Shown: positions 18,531 to 26,748, counted from the stretch's first letter. The stretch is 64,000 bases of DNA from Flavobacteriales bacterium UBA6770 (GCA_905181875.1 CAJIZH010000001.1:124001-188000), one strand, 5' to 3'. Translations and numbers: made by a program. The notes: generated by a model from the sequence alone, not told the origin.

Positions 18531-18859
18531 ATGATTAAAATTATAAGAATACTTTGGTTAAAAACGCTAAAGACATTTGGTTTATACAGTGCTAGTTGCA
18601 GTTGTCACGACATAGAAATACCAGATTGGTGTATAGGAGACTCAATTAATTCTTTTAAGTATGAAATAAGTGAAGAGCAGCAAAAAAAGTGAGAGATTGG
18701 TATTTAAAAAACCTACCTGAACAGTGTGAAACCATTACAAATTTTAAAAGTAATTGGATTGGAAGAATTTTTGGCATAGCGTATTACTCTGGTTCTTTTA
18801 AGCGCTGGAATGGTTTCAGACTTTGTGTTGGAAACAACGTGTATGTTAGGTTGTGTTAA
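18531..18859 (+). pseudogene. Small Cys-rich protein gene with one frameshift
   Basis: ATG 18531 opens a frame (MIKIIRILWLKTLKTFGLYS, then ASCSCHDIEIPDWCIGDSIN) ending at TGA after EISEEQQKK. With one extra A in the A7 run near 18692-18698, the frame continues as VRDWYLKNLPEQCETI, through YYSGSFKRW, to TAA at 18857-18859, about 109 residues in all. Both halves look coding (charged residues and Cys well spread). Family not recognised. The break is a single-base deletion in a homopolymer, so a sequencing error is possible. The 260 bases after it (18860-19120) hold nothing recognisable. Confidence 0.5.
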
Positions 18860-19120
18860 TTACGCCTAACAAAGAGATCCCTACAATTAATGGAATAATC
18901 CTACTAAAAGCAACCATCTTCATGTAGGACTTATTTTTCAATAAGTATTTTATTTTCAATACTATAAGTGGTTCAACTTCAAAACTAATCTCCATGATTA
19001 GTAAACTCACTTCATCCTAAATATTTCGTATTCTCCATAATTGAAATTGTCGCTGCATTGCAGCAATCATAGCACTAAGCAACTAACAAAGATCAAAAAA
19101 TAGAGAAAACTCTTAATTTC

Positions 19121-20098
19121 CTATTTACTTTCAAAAAATAAATTTGGTAAAACAAAGTCTTTACCATTTTGTACAACGACAAATGAATTTATTCCACCTT
19201 CAGATAATTGTTTTACCTTTTCCTTGGCAGTTGAGTAACTTTCAAATGGTTCAATAAAATATTTATATAAACCATCAATCCTTATCATAACTAAAGACTC
19301 CTTAATGCCAAAATCTTGAGCAACACTCATAACTGATGCATTTCTCCCTAAGGAAGCAATTTGAACTAAAAAAGTTGTCTCCTTAAATTTTGTATCGTAT
19401 AGCTTCAGTAACTTAGACCTTTTGTCCTCAAATAGCTTACTAGCTGCTAATAGCTCTTGAACATCGGGCTGAATAACATCTTCTATAATTTGTTCTTCGA
19501 AAGGTTTATCATTTTCAGAAATTTCTATTTGGATGTCTTCTAGATTCGTAATTTCAACCTTAAGGTTCTTGGATATCTGTTTTACAGTCGTCTCTTGGGT
19601 TATAGGAGGCTCTTTTGAGGTTTCTTTGAGAACCATCTTTTCTATGTTGGACTTATCCGTTATACCTAATGAATTTTCCTCAACAGTTTTAACTTTGTCC
19701 ACAAGAGAAACAATATTGTCTTCGTGTCTCTTTTTAGTTGATTTACTTTTAACTTCACCATACTTCACACTAGCTTTTTTCTCTGTTTTGTGTTCGTTTG
19801 TATTGGAGGAATTTAAGAAAGTGGGTGAAGTTTCTGTTGAATGTTTTTTTATAAAGCTATCTTCAATGCCAGTTCTTTTCTCAAAGAAATTGCTGTAAAT
19901 TGAATTATTAAAATCCCTTTCTGCCTCAGCTTTGTAAAATCTCTCAATATACTCGCCTTCGATAATTTCGCGATTTTTAATATAGCTAACCTGAATATTT
20001 AATTGTTCGTTGATTTTAGTGAGATTATCCTTCTCTTGCGCTACGGAAAAAAAACATGCACAATAAGATAAGGAAAATAGAGCGAATTGCTTTTTCAT
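19121..20098 (-). CDS. Secreted/periplasmic protein with C-terminal SPOR-like domain
   Basis: 325 residues from ATG 20098; this start gives a signal peptide (MKKQFALFSLSYCACFFSVA-Q) and avoids the terminator hairpin at 20111-20143, which a start at 20125 would include. The long middle part is charged and low in hydrophobics (Lys/Glu/Ser/Thr-rich), probably disordered or coiled. The last about 85 residues (TTFLVQIASLGRNASVMS, the YKYFIEPFESYSTAKEKVKQL motif) match SPOR domains, which bind denuded peptidoglycan glycan strands. It lies downstream of a lipoprotein gene on the same strand but after a terminator. A role at the division site or cell wall is inference. Confidence 0.7.
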   Translation of the reverse strand: MKKQFALFSLSYCACFFSVAQEKDNLTKINEQLNIQVSYIKNREIIEGEYIERFYKAEAERDFNNSIYSNFFEKRTGIEDSFIKKHSTETSPTFLNSSNTNEHKTEKKASVKYGEVKSKSTKKRHEDNIVSLVDKVKTVEENSLGITDKSNIEKMVLKETSKEPPITQETTVKQISKNLKVEITNLEDIQIEISENDKPFEEQIIEDVIQPDVQELLAASKLFEDKRSKLLKLYDTKFKETTFLVQIASLGRNASVMSVAQDFGIKESLVMIRIDGLYKYFIEPFESYSTAKEKVKQLSEGGINSFVVVQNGKDFVLPNLFFESK

Positions 20099-20110
20099 AG
20101 AAAAAATTAA

Positions 20111-20143
20111 AGGTATGAAGCGCACCGCTTCATACCTTTTTTT
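20111..20143 (-). terminator. Intrinsic terminator of the lipoprotein gene
   Basis: AGGTATGAAGCG, a 3-base loop, then CGCTTCATACCT form a perfect 12-bp stem (20111-20137). It is followed by T-rich sequence on both strands (T7 on plus; TTTAATTTTTT on minus). It sits between the lipoprotein gene ending at 20163 and the SPOR gene starting at 20098. Confidence 0.85.
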
Positions 20144-20162
20144 ATGGATAAGTTTATAGAGA

Positions 20163-20849
20163 TTATTTACAATTCACTTTAAAAATGCCTAAAACTTTAC
20201 AAGTTTTTTGAACTTCTTCTTGCGCATTCGTACTTTCAGTCATGCCGACAAATTTGATAAACTCATCAACTAAAGAAGACTTATTGTCTACTGCATGGAG
20301 TAAATTGGTTTGTCCATATTCCATACTTCCTGCTTTAGCCTCTCCGCAACATCCTTCTCTAGTGTCAATTGTATAAGAAGATTTTTTGAGACCATCTTGA
20401 ACACCTTCAATTTTAGAAAAACGTTCTAGCTGTGCTATTTTCAGATCTAACTCACTACCCTCTCCTCCTTCATTGTCTTCTATGCCGCTTGCTCTTGGAT
20501 TTGAATATTTTGCACCAAACCCAACTACGTCACAATCAAAATATTCACCAACTTGACTCACCTTATAGATTGGATTAATCAGAATATGCACACCATTCTT
20601 TGTGATAGCATTGTAATACGCCTCAGAGCGAGCCAATTTTTCGCTTTTGTGTGATTCTGAAGTTGATCCCTTAATTTCTTTTGTAAAATCAATATCTAAA
20701 TCTGCCTCATAACTATTAGCAAGTTTAACTGAGGTTTTACCGTGTAAATCTTCTTCAATCAATCTGTAAGAATGAGTAGATTTTTTGATGCTGCACGAGG
20801 ACAATATCGCCGTAAATATTGCAATCCCGAAAATGTATCTAACCTTCAT
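20163..20849 (-). CDS. Hypothetical lipoprotein
   Basis: 228 residues. The signal MKVRYIFGIAIFTAILSSC has a good lipobox (LSSC) with SIKKSTHSYRL following. The central part (LARSEAYYNAITKNGVHILI, then PIYKVSQVGEYFDCDVVGFG) looks like a conserved folded domain in which a residue pair F-D-C precedes a Gly-rich turn. A CCGE motif follows near residue 168. I do not recognise a family name. It is separated from the downstream SPOR gene by a terminator, so the two are probably separate units. Upstream at 20925-20952 are direct and inverted repeats that may be an operator. Confidence 0.7.
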   Translation of the reverse strand: MKVRYIFGIAIFTAILSSCSIKKSTHSYRLIEEDLHGKTSVKLANSYEADLDIDFTKEIKGSTSESHKSEKLARSEAYYNAITKNGVHILINPIYKVSQVGEYFDCDVVGFGAKYSNPRASGIEDNEGGEGSELDLKIAQLERFSKIEGVQDGLKKSSYTIDTREGCCGEAKAGSMEYGQTNLLHAVDNKSSLVDEFIKFVGMTESTNAQEEVQKTCKVLGIFKVNCK

Positions 20850-20924
20850 ATTGTATATTTATTAATTTTTCACAGATTATTCTGCTAAACAATACTAGTT
20901 TAAAACAGCACGACAAGAAAAAAA

Positions 20925-20952
20925 ACTAGGTTAAACTAGGTAGTGTTAACCT
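20925..20952 (-). promoter_or_regulatory. Direct heptamer repeat and inverted repeat upstream of the lipoprotein gene
   Basis: ACTAGGT occurs at 20925-20931 and again at 20935-20941, exactly 10 bases (one helical turn) apart. AGGTTAA at 20928-20934 and TTAACCT at 20946-20952 form an inverted repeat overlapping them. The block lies 76-103 bases upstream of the lipoprotein start codon. The layout suits a protein-binding site, but the binder is unknown. Confidence 0.35.
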
Positions 20953-21234
20953 GTTTTTACCTATTTATAGTGCTGATAATCAACTGTTAATAATCCTCTT
21001 CAAAGCACTATTTAGCCCACCAATACTCTTATTGTTAAACTTCAACCTACTGAGAGAGTATAAAACAGATGGAAAATCACATATCCAAATGGTCATCAAA
21101 ACAAATAAAAGTCTTAAATCAGATAGAAAACTGCTCAAATTACTGGATGATTGTGGTAGTGTTTTTAATCTCAGAGGAATAAATCATTACTGTGGAGTAA
21201 GGTTATGGGATAGAAAATGTCACCACTTCAGAGT

Positions 21235-22446
21235 TTAGATGATTTTATAAATGAACATTCTTTTATCTTCAAGGTCTCTAATCCGCGAAATGGTAGTCTC
21301 TCCTCTGCTATTAATTGATTTAATGCGTTGACTCCTTAACACCTTAGAGGAATCAGGATTTAAATGGGATATTCTGAGTATTTCATCAAGTTCGTTTCTT
21401 GAAATTAGTTTCCCTTTAAATTTTTTTAATTCATGTTGGGTATTATCAAGATGATTCGTTTTGTGTTTTGGATTCGACCTAATTAATTTAACCACAAACC
21501 AAGTTATTAAAAGGAAAATTATACACGCTGCAAAAAAAAATGGCGAACTTAGTATGGAATAATCCAAGTCTGATTTTTGATAACGTTTCATAAAATCAAT
21601 GGATTTAAAAATATTAGATTTTTCAATAGATATTGAATCAACTTTTCCTATATTATTTCTTTTGAAAATAAAATTACCCTTTACATAAACAAATGAATTA
21701 CCATCAATACACGCTTTCTCATTGAAGAATGTACTGTGTAACATTGTACCTTTTCTTTTATCATATATCGAATAAAAACAATTATCAGAGTTTCCTGTAT
21801 ATTCATGTATAGAATAACTATTATTTGAGGATATCACTATTCCGCCAAATTGCAATCCGGTTTCAAAGTCGTAAGTAAACTTGTTCGATTCATGGTATTG
21901 AAACTCTAAAAGGTCTATGTACCCATAAGAGTATTCATTATTCTCTTTAGATTCCAATTCATAAATGATATGTAATTCATCGTCTATAACCCAAGAATTG
22001 ATGACTCTCGCAATATTGAAAGGAATTGATCCAATTGGTTTTTTGTACCATTCACCAACTTCGAAATCAAACTCAATTATACCAGGAAAACTATTGAATA
22101 ATCCAGAACCTCCAGCGGAATATAGAGCAGAATCATGATAGAATAAATGTCTACCAAAGTTGAATCCGTGGTATCTAGGATTATTTAGTTTTGTGACTTT
22201 GGTAGAATCGTTGATTTTAATTTCAAAAAGGAATAATGTTCCTTGAGGGTTTAAAAAAACTAATGAATCATTAACAATAAGCAAACTACGGAAGATCTCC
22301 TCATTCAATCTCAAAATAGATTGGTCATTAACCAATTTCTTTACTTTGCTGATAATAATTGATGTGTCAATTATTGGAGGGTTAATAAAAGAAAATCCTT
22401 GTAACAATAAAAAAGAAAAGTAAGTGAGGAGTAGTGCTCTTTTCAT
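21235..22446 (-). CDS. Membrane-anchored protein with extracytoplasmic domain and cytoplasmic basic tail
   Basis: 403 residues. The N-terminal signal (MKRALLLTYFSFLLLQGFSF) is followed by about 280 residues of beta-rich extracytoplasmic sequence, possibly propeller-like. One TM segment follows near residues 305-325 (FFFAACIIFLLITWFVVKLI), then a cytoplasmic tail of about 80 residues with LISRNELDEILRISHLNPDS, then SKVLRSQRIKSIN and RIRDLEDKRMFIYKI. The tail looks like a short winged-helix-type DNA- or protein-binding module seen at the end of some Bacteroidota membrane proteins; this is recall, not proof. There is no kinase or receiver domain. It lies 18 bases downstream of a small secreted-protein frame, suggesting co-transcription. 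Confidence 0.65.
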   Translation of the reverse strand: MKRALLLTYFSFLLLQGFSFINPPIIDTSIIISKVKKLVNDQSILRLNEEIFRSLLIVNDSLVFLNPQGTLFLFEIKINDSTKVTKLNNPRYHGFNFGRHLFYHDSALYSAGGSGLFNSFPGIIEFDFEVGEWYKKPIGSIPFNIARVINSWVIDDELHIIYELESKENNEYSYGYIDLLEFQYHESNKFTYDFETGLQFGGIVISSNNSYSIHEYTGNSDNCFYSIYDKRKGTMLHSTFFNEKACIDGNSFVYVKGNFIFKRNNIGKVDSISIEKSNIFKSIDFMKRYQKSDLDYSILSSPFFFAACIIFLLITWFVVKLIRSNPKHKTNHLDNTQHELKKFKGKLISRNELDEILRISHLNPDSSKVLRSQRIKSINSRGETTISRIRDLEDKRMFIYKII

Positions 22447-22464
22447 CTTACAAATATGGTATTT

Positions 22465-22686
22465 TCAGTTGTCTAAATTATTATGTGGTATTTCAGTTAT
22501 TTTATACTGACCATTACCTAGATAAACCATGACCTCTCCAAGCTTCTGATTTATAATTGCACCCAGTGGACTTTGTCTGCCAGTTTGAATATTAGTAGTG
22601 ACATTAGTAGTTTGACTGTTAGTTTGACTATAACCACAAAGAGAAAATGTGATAATGACTAATGCTGATAAATTTTTTTTATCTAT
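22465..22686 (-). CDS. Small secreted protein without a canonical start codon
   Basis: A frame of 73 codons ends at TGA 22465-22467, 18 bases upstream of the membrane-protein gene. It reads D-K-K-N-L-S-A-L-V-I-I-T-F-S-L-C-G-Y-S-Q, a clear signal peptide, then Thr/Asn/Gln-rich sequence and GQYKITEIPHNNLDN. No ATG, GTG or TTG precedes the signal in frame; the best candidate is ATA at 22684-22686, with an in-frame TAG three codons further upstream. Either ATA is used, the ATG has mutated (pseudogene), or a base is wrong. Confidence 0.45.
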   Translation of the reverse strand: MDKKNLSALVIITFSLCGYSQTNSQTTNVTTNIQTGRQSPLGAIINQKLGEVMVYLGNGQYKITEIPHNNLDN

Positions 22687-22829
22687 AACTTTATACTAAT
22701 TAAGGTGTTTTTTGTTGATTGAGATGTGAATGTGATATTTTATTCGGTGAAATGATTTTTAATTCGATGAAAATTTAAAGGCTAGACATCTTTCAAGGTA
22801 AATACTAATGTCTTTGTGTTTAGATAATA

Positions 22830-22886
22830 TGCCTGCTATCACTTTTGTATCTCAAGGGCTTGAGTCAGAGTGATACATAGCAGGCA
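22830..22886. repeat. Imperfect inverted repeat with nested hairpin
   Basis: TGCCTGCTAT at 22830-22839 pairs with ATAGCAGGCA at 22877-22886; the stem continues as CACT/AGTG after a 4-base bulge. Inside is a second hairpin, CTCAAG-GG-CTTGAG. There is no T-run, so it is not a standard terminator. The rest of 22690-23015 shows no gene. Confidence 0.6.
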
Positions 22887-23015
22887 AAAGAGTTGAAAAA
22901 TAAGCCTGAATAAAATCATTTTTCTAAGGTGGATTAAAAGCTTACTTTTCGTAACTAACTAGCAGAAATACATGAAAAAATAATTTCTTTATCAGTTTTA
23001 GCGACAAGGAATTTA

Positions 23016-23440
23016 TTATTTTCTAACATTAAACTCTATGACTGATATTGTGCCTGCTAAGGAAAAAGCAGAGCCTGTAGAACCATAATACAGTTTCATA
23101 GTATAGGTGCCTTCCGGATGCCAAAAAGGGAACGGTGCTGGCGGCACATGGCCTATGGCAGAAGCAGGCATTGAAAACAATGCAACATCATTTAAGGTAA
23201 ACGCAATTTCGTTGCTAATATTATTAACTAGTCCTTTTCTGCTGTCATTATAGCTCAAACAAATAAGAATCATCTTTAACCAAATATCCATACAAACACA
23301 GTTACGGACTTAGAAATTGCCCCACCATTTCCAGTGATTTTTTCATTTATAACTTTATTAGATTCCAATTCATTCTGAGCATTCAAGAATAGGGAAAAGA
23401 AGCACAGAGCAGAAACCAGGATAAATCTAAAAACCATCAT
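23016..23440 (-). pseudogene. Secreted-protein gene interrupted by an exact 86-bp insertion
   Basis: ATG 23440 starts a signal peptide (MMVFRFILVSALCFFSLFLN-AQ) followed by ELESNKVINEKITGNGGAIS and KSVTVFV. The frame then enters the 86-bp repeat at 23206-23291 and stops at 23276. Removing exactly those 86 bases joins TVFV to AFTLNDVALFSMPASAIG in frame and runs on to TAA at 23016, a complete protein of 112 residues ending ISVIEFNVRK. The family is not recognised. The start overlaps the end of the upstream broken gene (stop at 23427 in its last frame), so the two were probably translationally coupled. Confidence 0.6.
23206..23291. repeat. 86-bp perfect direct repeat, copy A (inserted copy)
   Basis: All 86 bases are identical to 23862-23947, in the same orientation, 656 bases away. 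It interrupts the secreted-protein gene of 23016-23440. No target-site duplication flanks it, and the ends are not inverted repeats. Confidence 0.95.
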
Positions 23441-24526
23441 TAGTATATATTAAGGTTTTGTTATTAGAACTATTTTTTTGAATTTCAATTTTATGTGGTT
23501 GCCACCCTGCTTCAAATTCTTCAATGGTATGGTATCGGTTCTATAAATTAAAAAACCAACTGAGGGATTTACAACATTATTATTATGCGCTTTTGTCATT
23601 TTGGGGGGTAAGAAACCTTTACTGGTTGATTGTAAGTCTAAAATTGCACTGGAATCTGGAGAATTTGTCCCAATTCCAACTTGTTTTAGAGTGTAAATTG
23701 TACTGTCTGTTCCGTCCCATTTACTCGGTAACAAAACTTTGTTTCCACCCGAGATTGATAAAGTATCAAAGTCTAAACTTAAAGATTGAATTTCATTTAA
23801 TACAGATGAATCAGCGTCGGCAACATTAATTTCAATTTCATTTCCATCCGTAATTGCGATCATTTCGTTGCTAATATTATTAACTAGTCCTTTTCTGCTG
23901 TCATTATAGCTCAAACAAATAAGAATCATCTTTAACCAAATATCCATTTAACGAATGTCGACCAGTAAGCCCATCCAAAACCTTATTTGATGGAACAATT
24001 ATTATTGAATAATCCGTTGTTCTGAAATTTTTATTGTCAATTTTATAATCAAAATAGTGCCTTCCGCTTGCACTTGTACGTGGCTCTCCATAGCTTATCA
24101 AAAACAACGTGAAACCTGTTTTTACCTTGTATTTGTTCGTGTCAATTACAATAGGCTCAATTTGGGAAGAGGAATCAACAGGATAACCACTAATACTGTT
24201 TCGGTAGTAATTAGGATTCGATTTTACTGAGTATTGTGAACTTACAATAGCATTGAATGATCTAATTGTGTGTTTAACATTTCCATTCATTAATAAATCA
24301 ACTGAAATATCATCAGTAATTCTTAATGCTTTTCCTCTTGGAATTTTAAAGGTATCGCTTGTATTGATAAAAGCTTACTGTCTATTTCTGAGGCTTGTAA
24401 ATTGCTCTTAATGACCTCTAAAACTCGTTTCTCGCTTTTCTGAAGTTCCTCTTTGAATTGAAGAGTTATTGCGTTGGCTAATTCAATTGACGTTAAATCA
24501 ATAATTCGTTTACTCTCTGTTACCAT
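23427..24526 (-). pseudogene. Broken accessory gene(s) with tail-fibre-like segment
   Basis: Coding-like sequence runs from ATG 24526 to TAG 23427 but switches frame about three times. First piece: MVTESKRIIDLTSIELANAI, a charged helix-rich stretch. Second piece (24350-23904): a frame with DTFKIPRGKALRITDDISVD and later LTGRHSLNGYLVKDD. Third piece (about 23912-23530): NEMIAITDGNEIEINVADAD, then VGIGTNSPDSSAILDLQSTS and KGFLPPKMT, the pattern of Bacteroidota surface/tail-fibre-like proteins (SSAILDLQSTSKGFLPPRM). Fourth piece: TIEEFEAGWQPHKIEIQKN to the TAG. Each switch fits one inserted or lost base. Whether the first piece belongs to the same gene is uncertain. Confidence 0.5.
23862..23947. 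repeat. 86-bp perfect direct repeat, copy B (probable source copy)
   Basis: Identical to 23206-23291. Here the sequence on both sides reads naturally through it in coding frames (LNGYLVKDDSYLFE on one side, YNDSRKGLVNNISNEM on the other, with a one-base switch between). So this looks like the original place and copy A the derived one. Confidence 0.9.
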
Positions 24527-24790
24527 AATAATTACATGGCTTTACATTAATTGTCTAATTAGAGGTAATATATTTTGTCTGGATTAGTATATCTATCTAC
24601 AAATGAGTATGCTTAACAATTTATGAGTAAGGTAAATTCTTTGCATTTCGAGTATTTTACAAAAAATACAAGCAGTCCTGTGCTAGAAAATAAATAAATT
24701 GGTCATGTTTAGTTTAGTATATGTTACCGAAAGTTCTACGTAACAATATTTCTAAATAAACTCAGTTGTGGGGAAGATGTGGGGAAGCAA

Positions 24791-24827
24791 AAAAGGCAAC
24801 CAACTGATAAACAGTTAATTGCCTTTT
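24791..24827 (-). terminator. Intrinsic terminator of tRNA-Lys
   Basis: AAAAGGCAA at 24791-24799 pairs with TTGCCTTTT at 24819-24827, with an inner AACTG/CAGTT stem. It lies just past the 3' end of the minus-strand tRNA and gives a T-run on that strand. Confidence 0.75.
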
Positions 24828-24834
24828 ATTTGAG

Positions 24835-24907
24835 TGACCTGGCAGGGGTTCGAACCCTGGACCCTCTCCTTAAAAGGGAGATGCTCTACCAGCTGAGCTA
24901 CCAGGTC
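24835..24907 (-). tRNA. tRNA-Lys(TTT)
   Basis: The minus strand folds as a complete cloverleaf: acceptor GACCTGG/CCAGGTC with discriminator A, D-arm GCTC-AGCTGGTA-GAGC, anticodon arm TCTCC-CTTTTAA-GGAGA with anticodon TTT, and T-arm CAGGG-TTCGAAC-CCCTG. It is 73 nt without encoded CCA. The accessory gene pieces lie on its 3' side (lower coordinates), the usual side for integrated elements, but no integrase or duplicated 3' end was found. Confidence 0.97.
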
Positions 24908-25020
24908 TTTTATGAGGCGGCAAATATAAAATTCTCTTTCGTTTCAACAAGCTGCTTTTTCCTTTTTTTTCTTTCTTTTTCTATCCTGCTGTTATACTAC
25001 ATTTTAGCTTCTTTTGTAGT

Positions 25021-25542
25021 ATGAAAATATTCCTAATTGGACTATCAGGAACGGGTAAAAGCTCTATCGGAAAGCAACTATCAAGTAGATTAAAGGTTGG
25101 TTTTTTGGATACTGATACAGTTATTGAAAAAAACGAACAAAAGTCTATCTCAGAGATTTTTAGAATTCATGGAGAGCTCTATTTCAGGGGATTAGAGAGT
25201 GATTTACTTTCGGACTTACCCAATATTTGTGAACAAGACTGCGTTGTGTCAACTGGAGGAGGTATGCCATGTTTTAGTCAAAACATGGATAAAATGTTGG
25301 AACATGGAGTTGTTATACATTTAATAATGCCTCTTGAAATGTTGGCTAGCCGGCTAGAAAAATCTTCTAATCGACCTTTGTTAACAGAAAACATAAGAGA
25401 AAAGTTGAATAATCAATTCAATGAAAGGAATCCAATTTACTCAAAAGCACACTTAACGATTCAAAGTATAAATTGGAATGCAGAAAAAATGAATCTTTTA
25501 GTAGAACAACTAAACCAAATAGACTCCATCAGACATTCCTAG
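25021..25542 (+). CDS. aroK: Shikimate kinase
   Basis: 173 residues, standard size. P-loop GLSGTGKSS (residues 7-15); shikimate-binding Asp30/Asp32 (FLDTDTVIE), Arg56 (YFRGLES) and Gly79-81 (STGGGMP); lid with SSNRPLL. It phosphorylates shikimate at the 3-hydroxyl with ATP, the fifth step of chorismate synthesis, in the cytoplasm. No other aromatic-pathway gene is nearby. The 3' end overlaps the convergent phosphoribosyltransferase gene by 33 bases. Confidence 0.95.
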   Translation: MKIFLIGLSGTGKSSIGKQLSSRLKVGFLDTDTVIEKNEQKSISEIFRIHGELYFRGLESDLLSDLPNICEQDCVVSTGGGMPCFSQNMDKMLEHGVVIHLIMPLEMLASRLEKSSNRPLLTENIREKLNNQFNERNPIYSKAHLTIQSINWNAEKMNLLVEQLNQIDSIRHS

Positions 25543-26013
25543 TTCAACTTGAATGTGCTCTTTTAGCGTTGTAGTTAAAGAAAGGCCAACAAAGTCTGCG
25601 GTAATAGGGTAGCGGTGGTGTTCTCTATTTACCAAAATTGCAGTTTTAATCATTTTTGGATCTAACTGCAATAAATATGCAGCTGCGTAAGCTAATGTCT
25701 TGCCTGAGTTTAAAACGTCATCTATAAGTATTACCGCTTTATTTTTTATTGATTCAGGATGTTTTAGCGTAATCTCATTATTTATTGGATTGTCTTTATC
25801 CAGATCTATTTGGAGCAATGAAATTTCAAATGCCGCAATAATTTGTAGTTCTTTTTGCAAGCGTTTGGCAAAATCATAACCACGACCAGTAATTCCTACA
25901 AGAACTAATTTTTCTTCTTGGTAGCAATTTTCGTTAATTTGATGGGCAATTCGATCAACCTTTGCTTTGATTTCCGTTCCGTTTAAGATTTTATTTCGAG
26001 TTTTTGCGTTCAC
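25510..26013 (-). CDS. Phosphoribosyltransferase (PyrR-like)
   Basis: 167 residues. The PRPP-binding motif is clear: VILIDDVLNSGKTLAYA, with the two adjacent acidic residues. The substrate-hood sequence LVGITGRGYDFAKRL and the loop with NREHHRYPITADFVG match the PyrR/Hpt group. PyrR proteins carry uracil phosphoribosyltransferase activity and sometimes regulate pyr genes by RNA binding; no pyr operon or attenuator lies here, so only enzymatic activity is suggested. The methyltransferase gene lies 21 bases upstream on the same strand, so they are probably co-transcribed. Confidence 0.88.
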   Translation of the reverse strand: MNAKTRNKILNGTEIKAKVDRIAHQINENCYQEEKLVLVGITGRGYDFAKRLQKELQIIAAFEISLLQIDLDKDNPINNEITLKHPESIKNKAVILIDDVLNSGKTLAYAAAYLLQLDPKMIKTAILVNREHHRYPITADFVGLSLTTTLKEHIQVELGMSDGVYLV

Positions 26014-26034
26014 ATTTCAAATGTATGAAAACCC

Positions 26035-26628
26035 TTATTTAGGAGACATTTTTATAAATAATTCTGAGTTTTTTCTTGGTTCAATGGAGTTATGGGCGGT
26101 TTTCATTATGTGAATATTGAATAATGGTTCGAATAATTTTCGATATATTTTTTCATCGCCACCAAAAGGAGGATGATCTTTAAATAATTCTTTTTGAAAC
26201 AAAAGACCAACCAGGACTCCATTTGGCTGCAGTATTTGATTCGCTTTTTCTATGTAATTCATTCTTTCACTTGGATCAATGGCGCAAAAAAAGGTTTGTT
26301 CGAGCATGACATCAAAAACTCCTTCAGTTTTAAAAAAATCAGCACAAATGATATTCTTAATTGGGAAATCAGGAATTCTATTTTTTAATTTCCAACAAGC
26401 TTCTTCAGAAATATCGATCACGGTGACATTTTCAAACCCTTTAGAATGCAAATATTCTGCTTCATAAGCGTTTCCAGCGCCAGGTATCAATATTCTTACG
26501 CTTTTATCAGTAATAGTATCTATGTACTCTTTTAAAGGTCTAGAAGGAGAGCCTAAATCCCAGCCAGTTTCTTTATTGATGTAACGACTGTTCCAGTACT
26601 CTTTGTCAAATTTCAAATTCATTTTCAA
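26035..26628 (-). CDS. SAM-dependent methyltransferase, TPMT-like
   Basis: 197 residues. The sequence FDKEYWNSRYINKETGWDLG is the N-terminal TPMT-family motif (W-x-x-R-x-x-x-x-x-T-x-W-D). SAM-binding motif I is RILIPGAGNAYEAEYL, followed by VTVIDISEEAC with the ribose-contacting acidic residue. MLEQTFFCAIDPSER is the conserved post-motif segment. Bacterial members methylate thiols, selenium or tellurium compounds; the substrate here is unknown. It sits upstream of the phosphoribosyltransferase gene in the same orientation. Confidence 0.87.
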   Translation of the reverse strand: MKMNLKFDKEYWNSRYINKETGWDLGSPSRPLKEYIDTITDKSVRILIPGAGNAYEAEYLHSKGFENVTVIDISEEACWKLKNRIPDFPIKNIICADFFKTEGVFDVMLEQTFFCAIDPSERMNYIEKANQILQPNGVLVGLLFQKELFKDHPPFGGDEKIYRKLFEPLFNIHIMKTAHNSIEPRKNSELFIKMSPK

Positions 26629-26748
26629 GATTATAATGGTTACAACTTCATTTGCGCGAGCTTAAATTACGAATACATGATCAAAAAGAAAACATATTTG
26701 ATCTAAATGCTCTTTTCAGGAAGCTAAGTTTGTTATAAATAATGATTT

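Noticed and set aside
21032-21238. 68-residue plus-strand frame (KTDGKSHIQMVIKTNKSL)
   Set aside because: No promoter, no recognisable family, and no convincing start. It could be the end of a decayed gene, but the support is too weak to list.
23206-23947. 86-bp repeats as integron attC sites
   Set aside because: The core motifs GTTRRRY / RYYYAAC are not matched, there is no imperfect palindrome over the repeat, and no integron integrase is present.
24779-25024. 81-residue plus-strand frame
   Set aside because: It is the antisense of tRNA-Lys plus its terminator (DLAGVRTLDPLLKREML is a well-known tRNA shadow).
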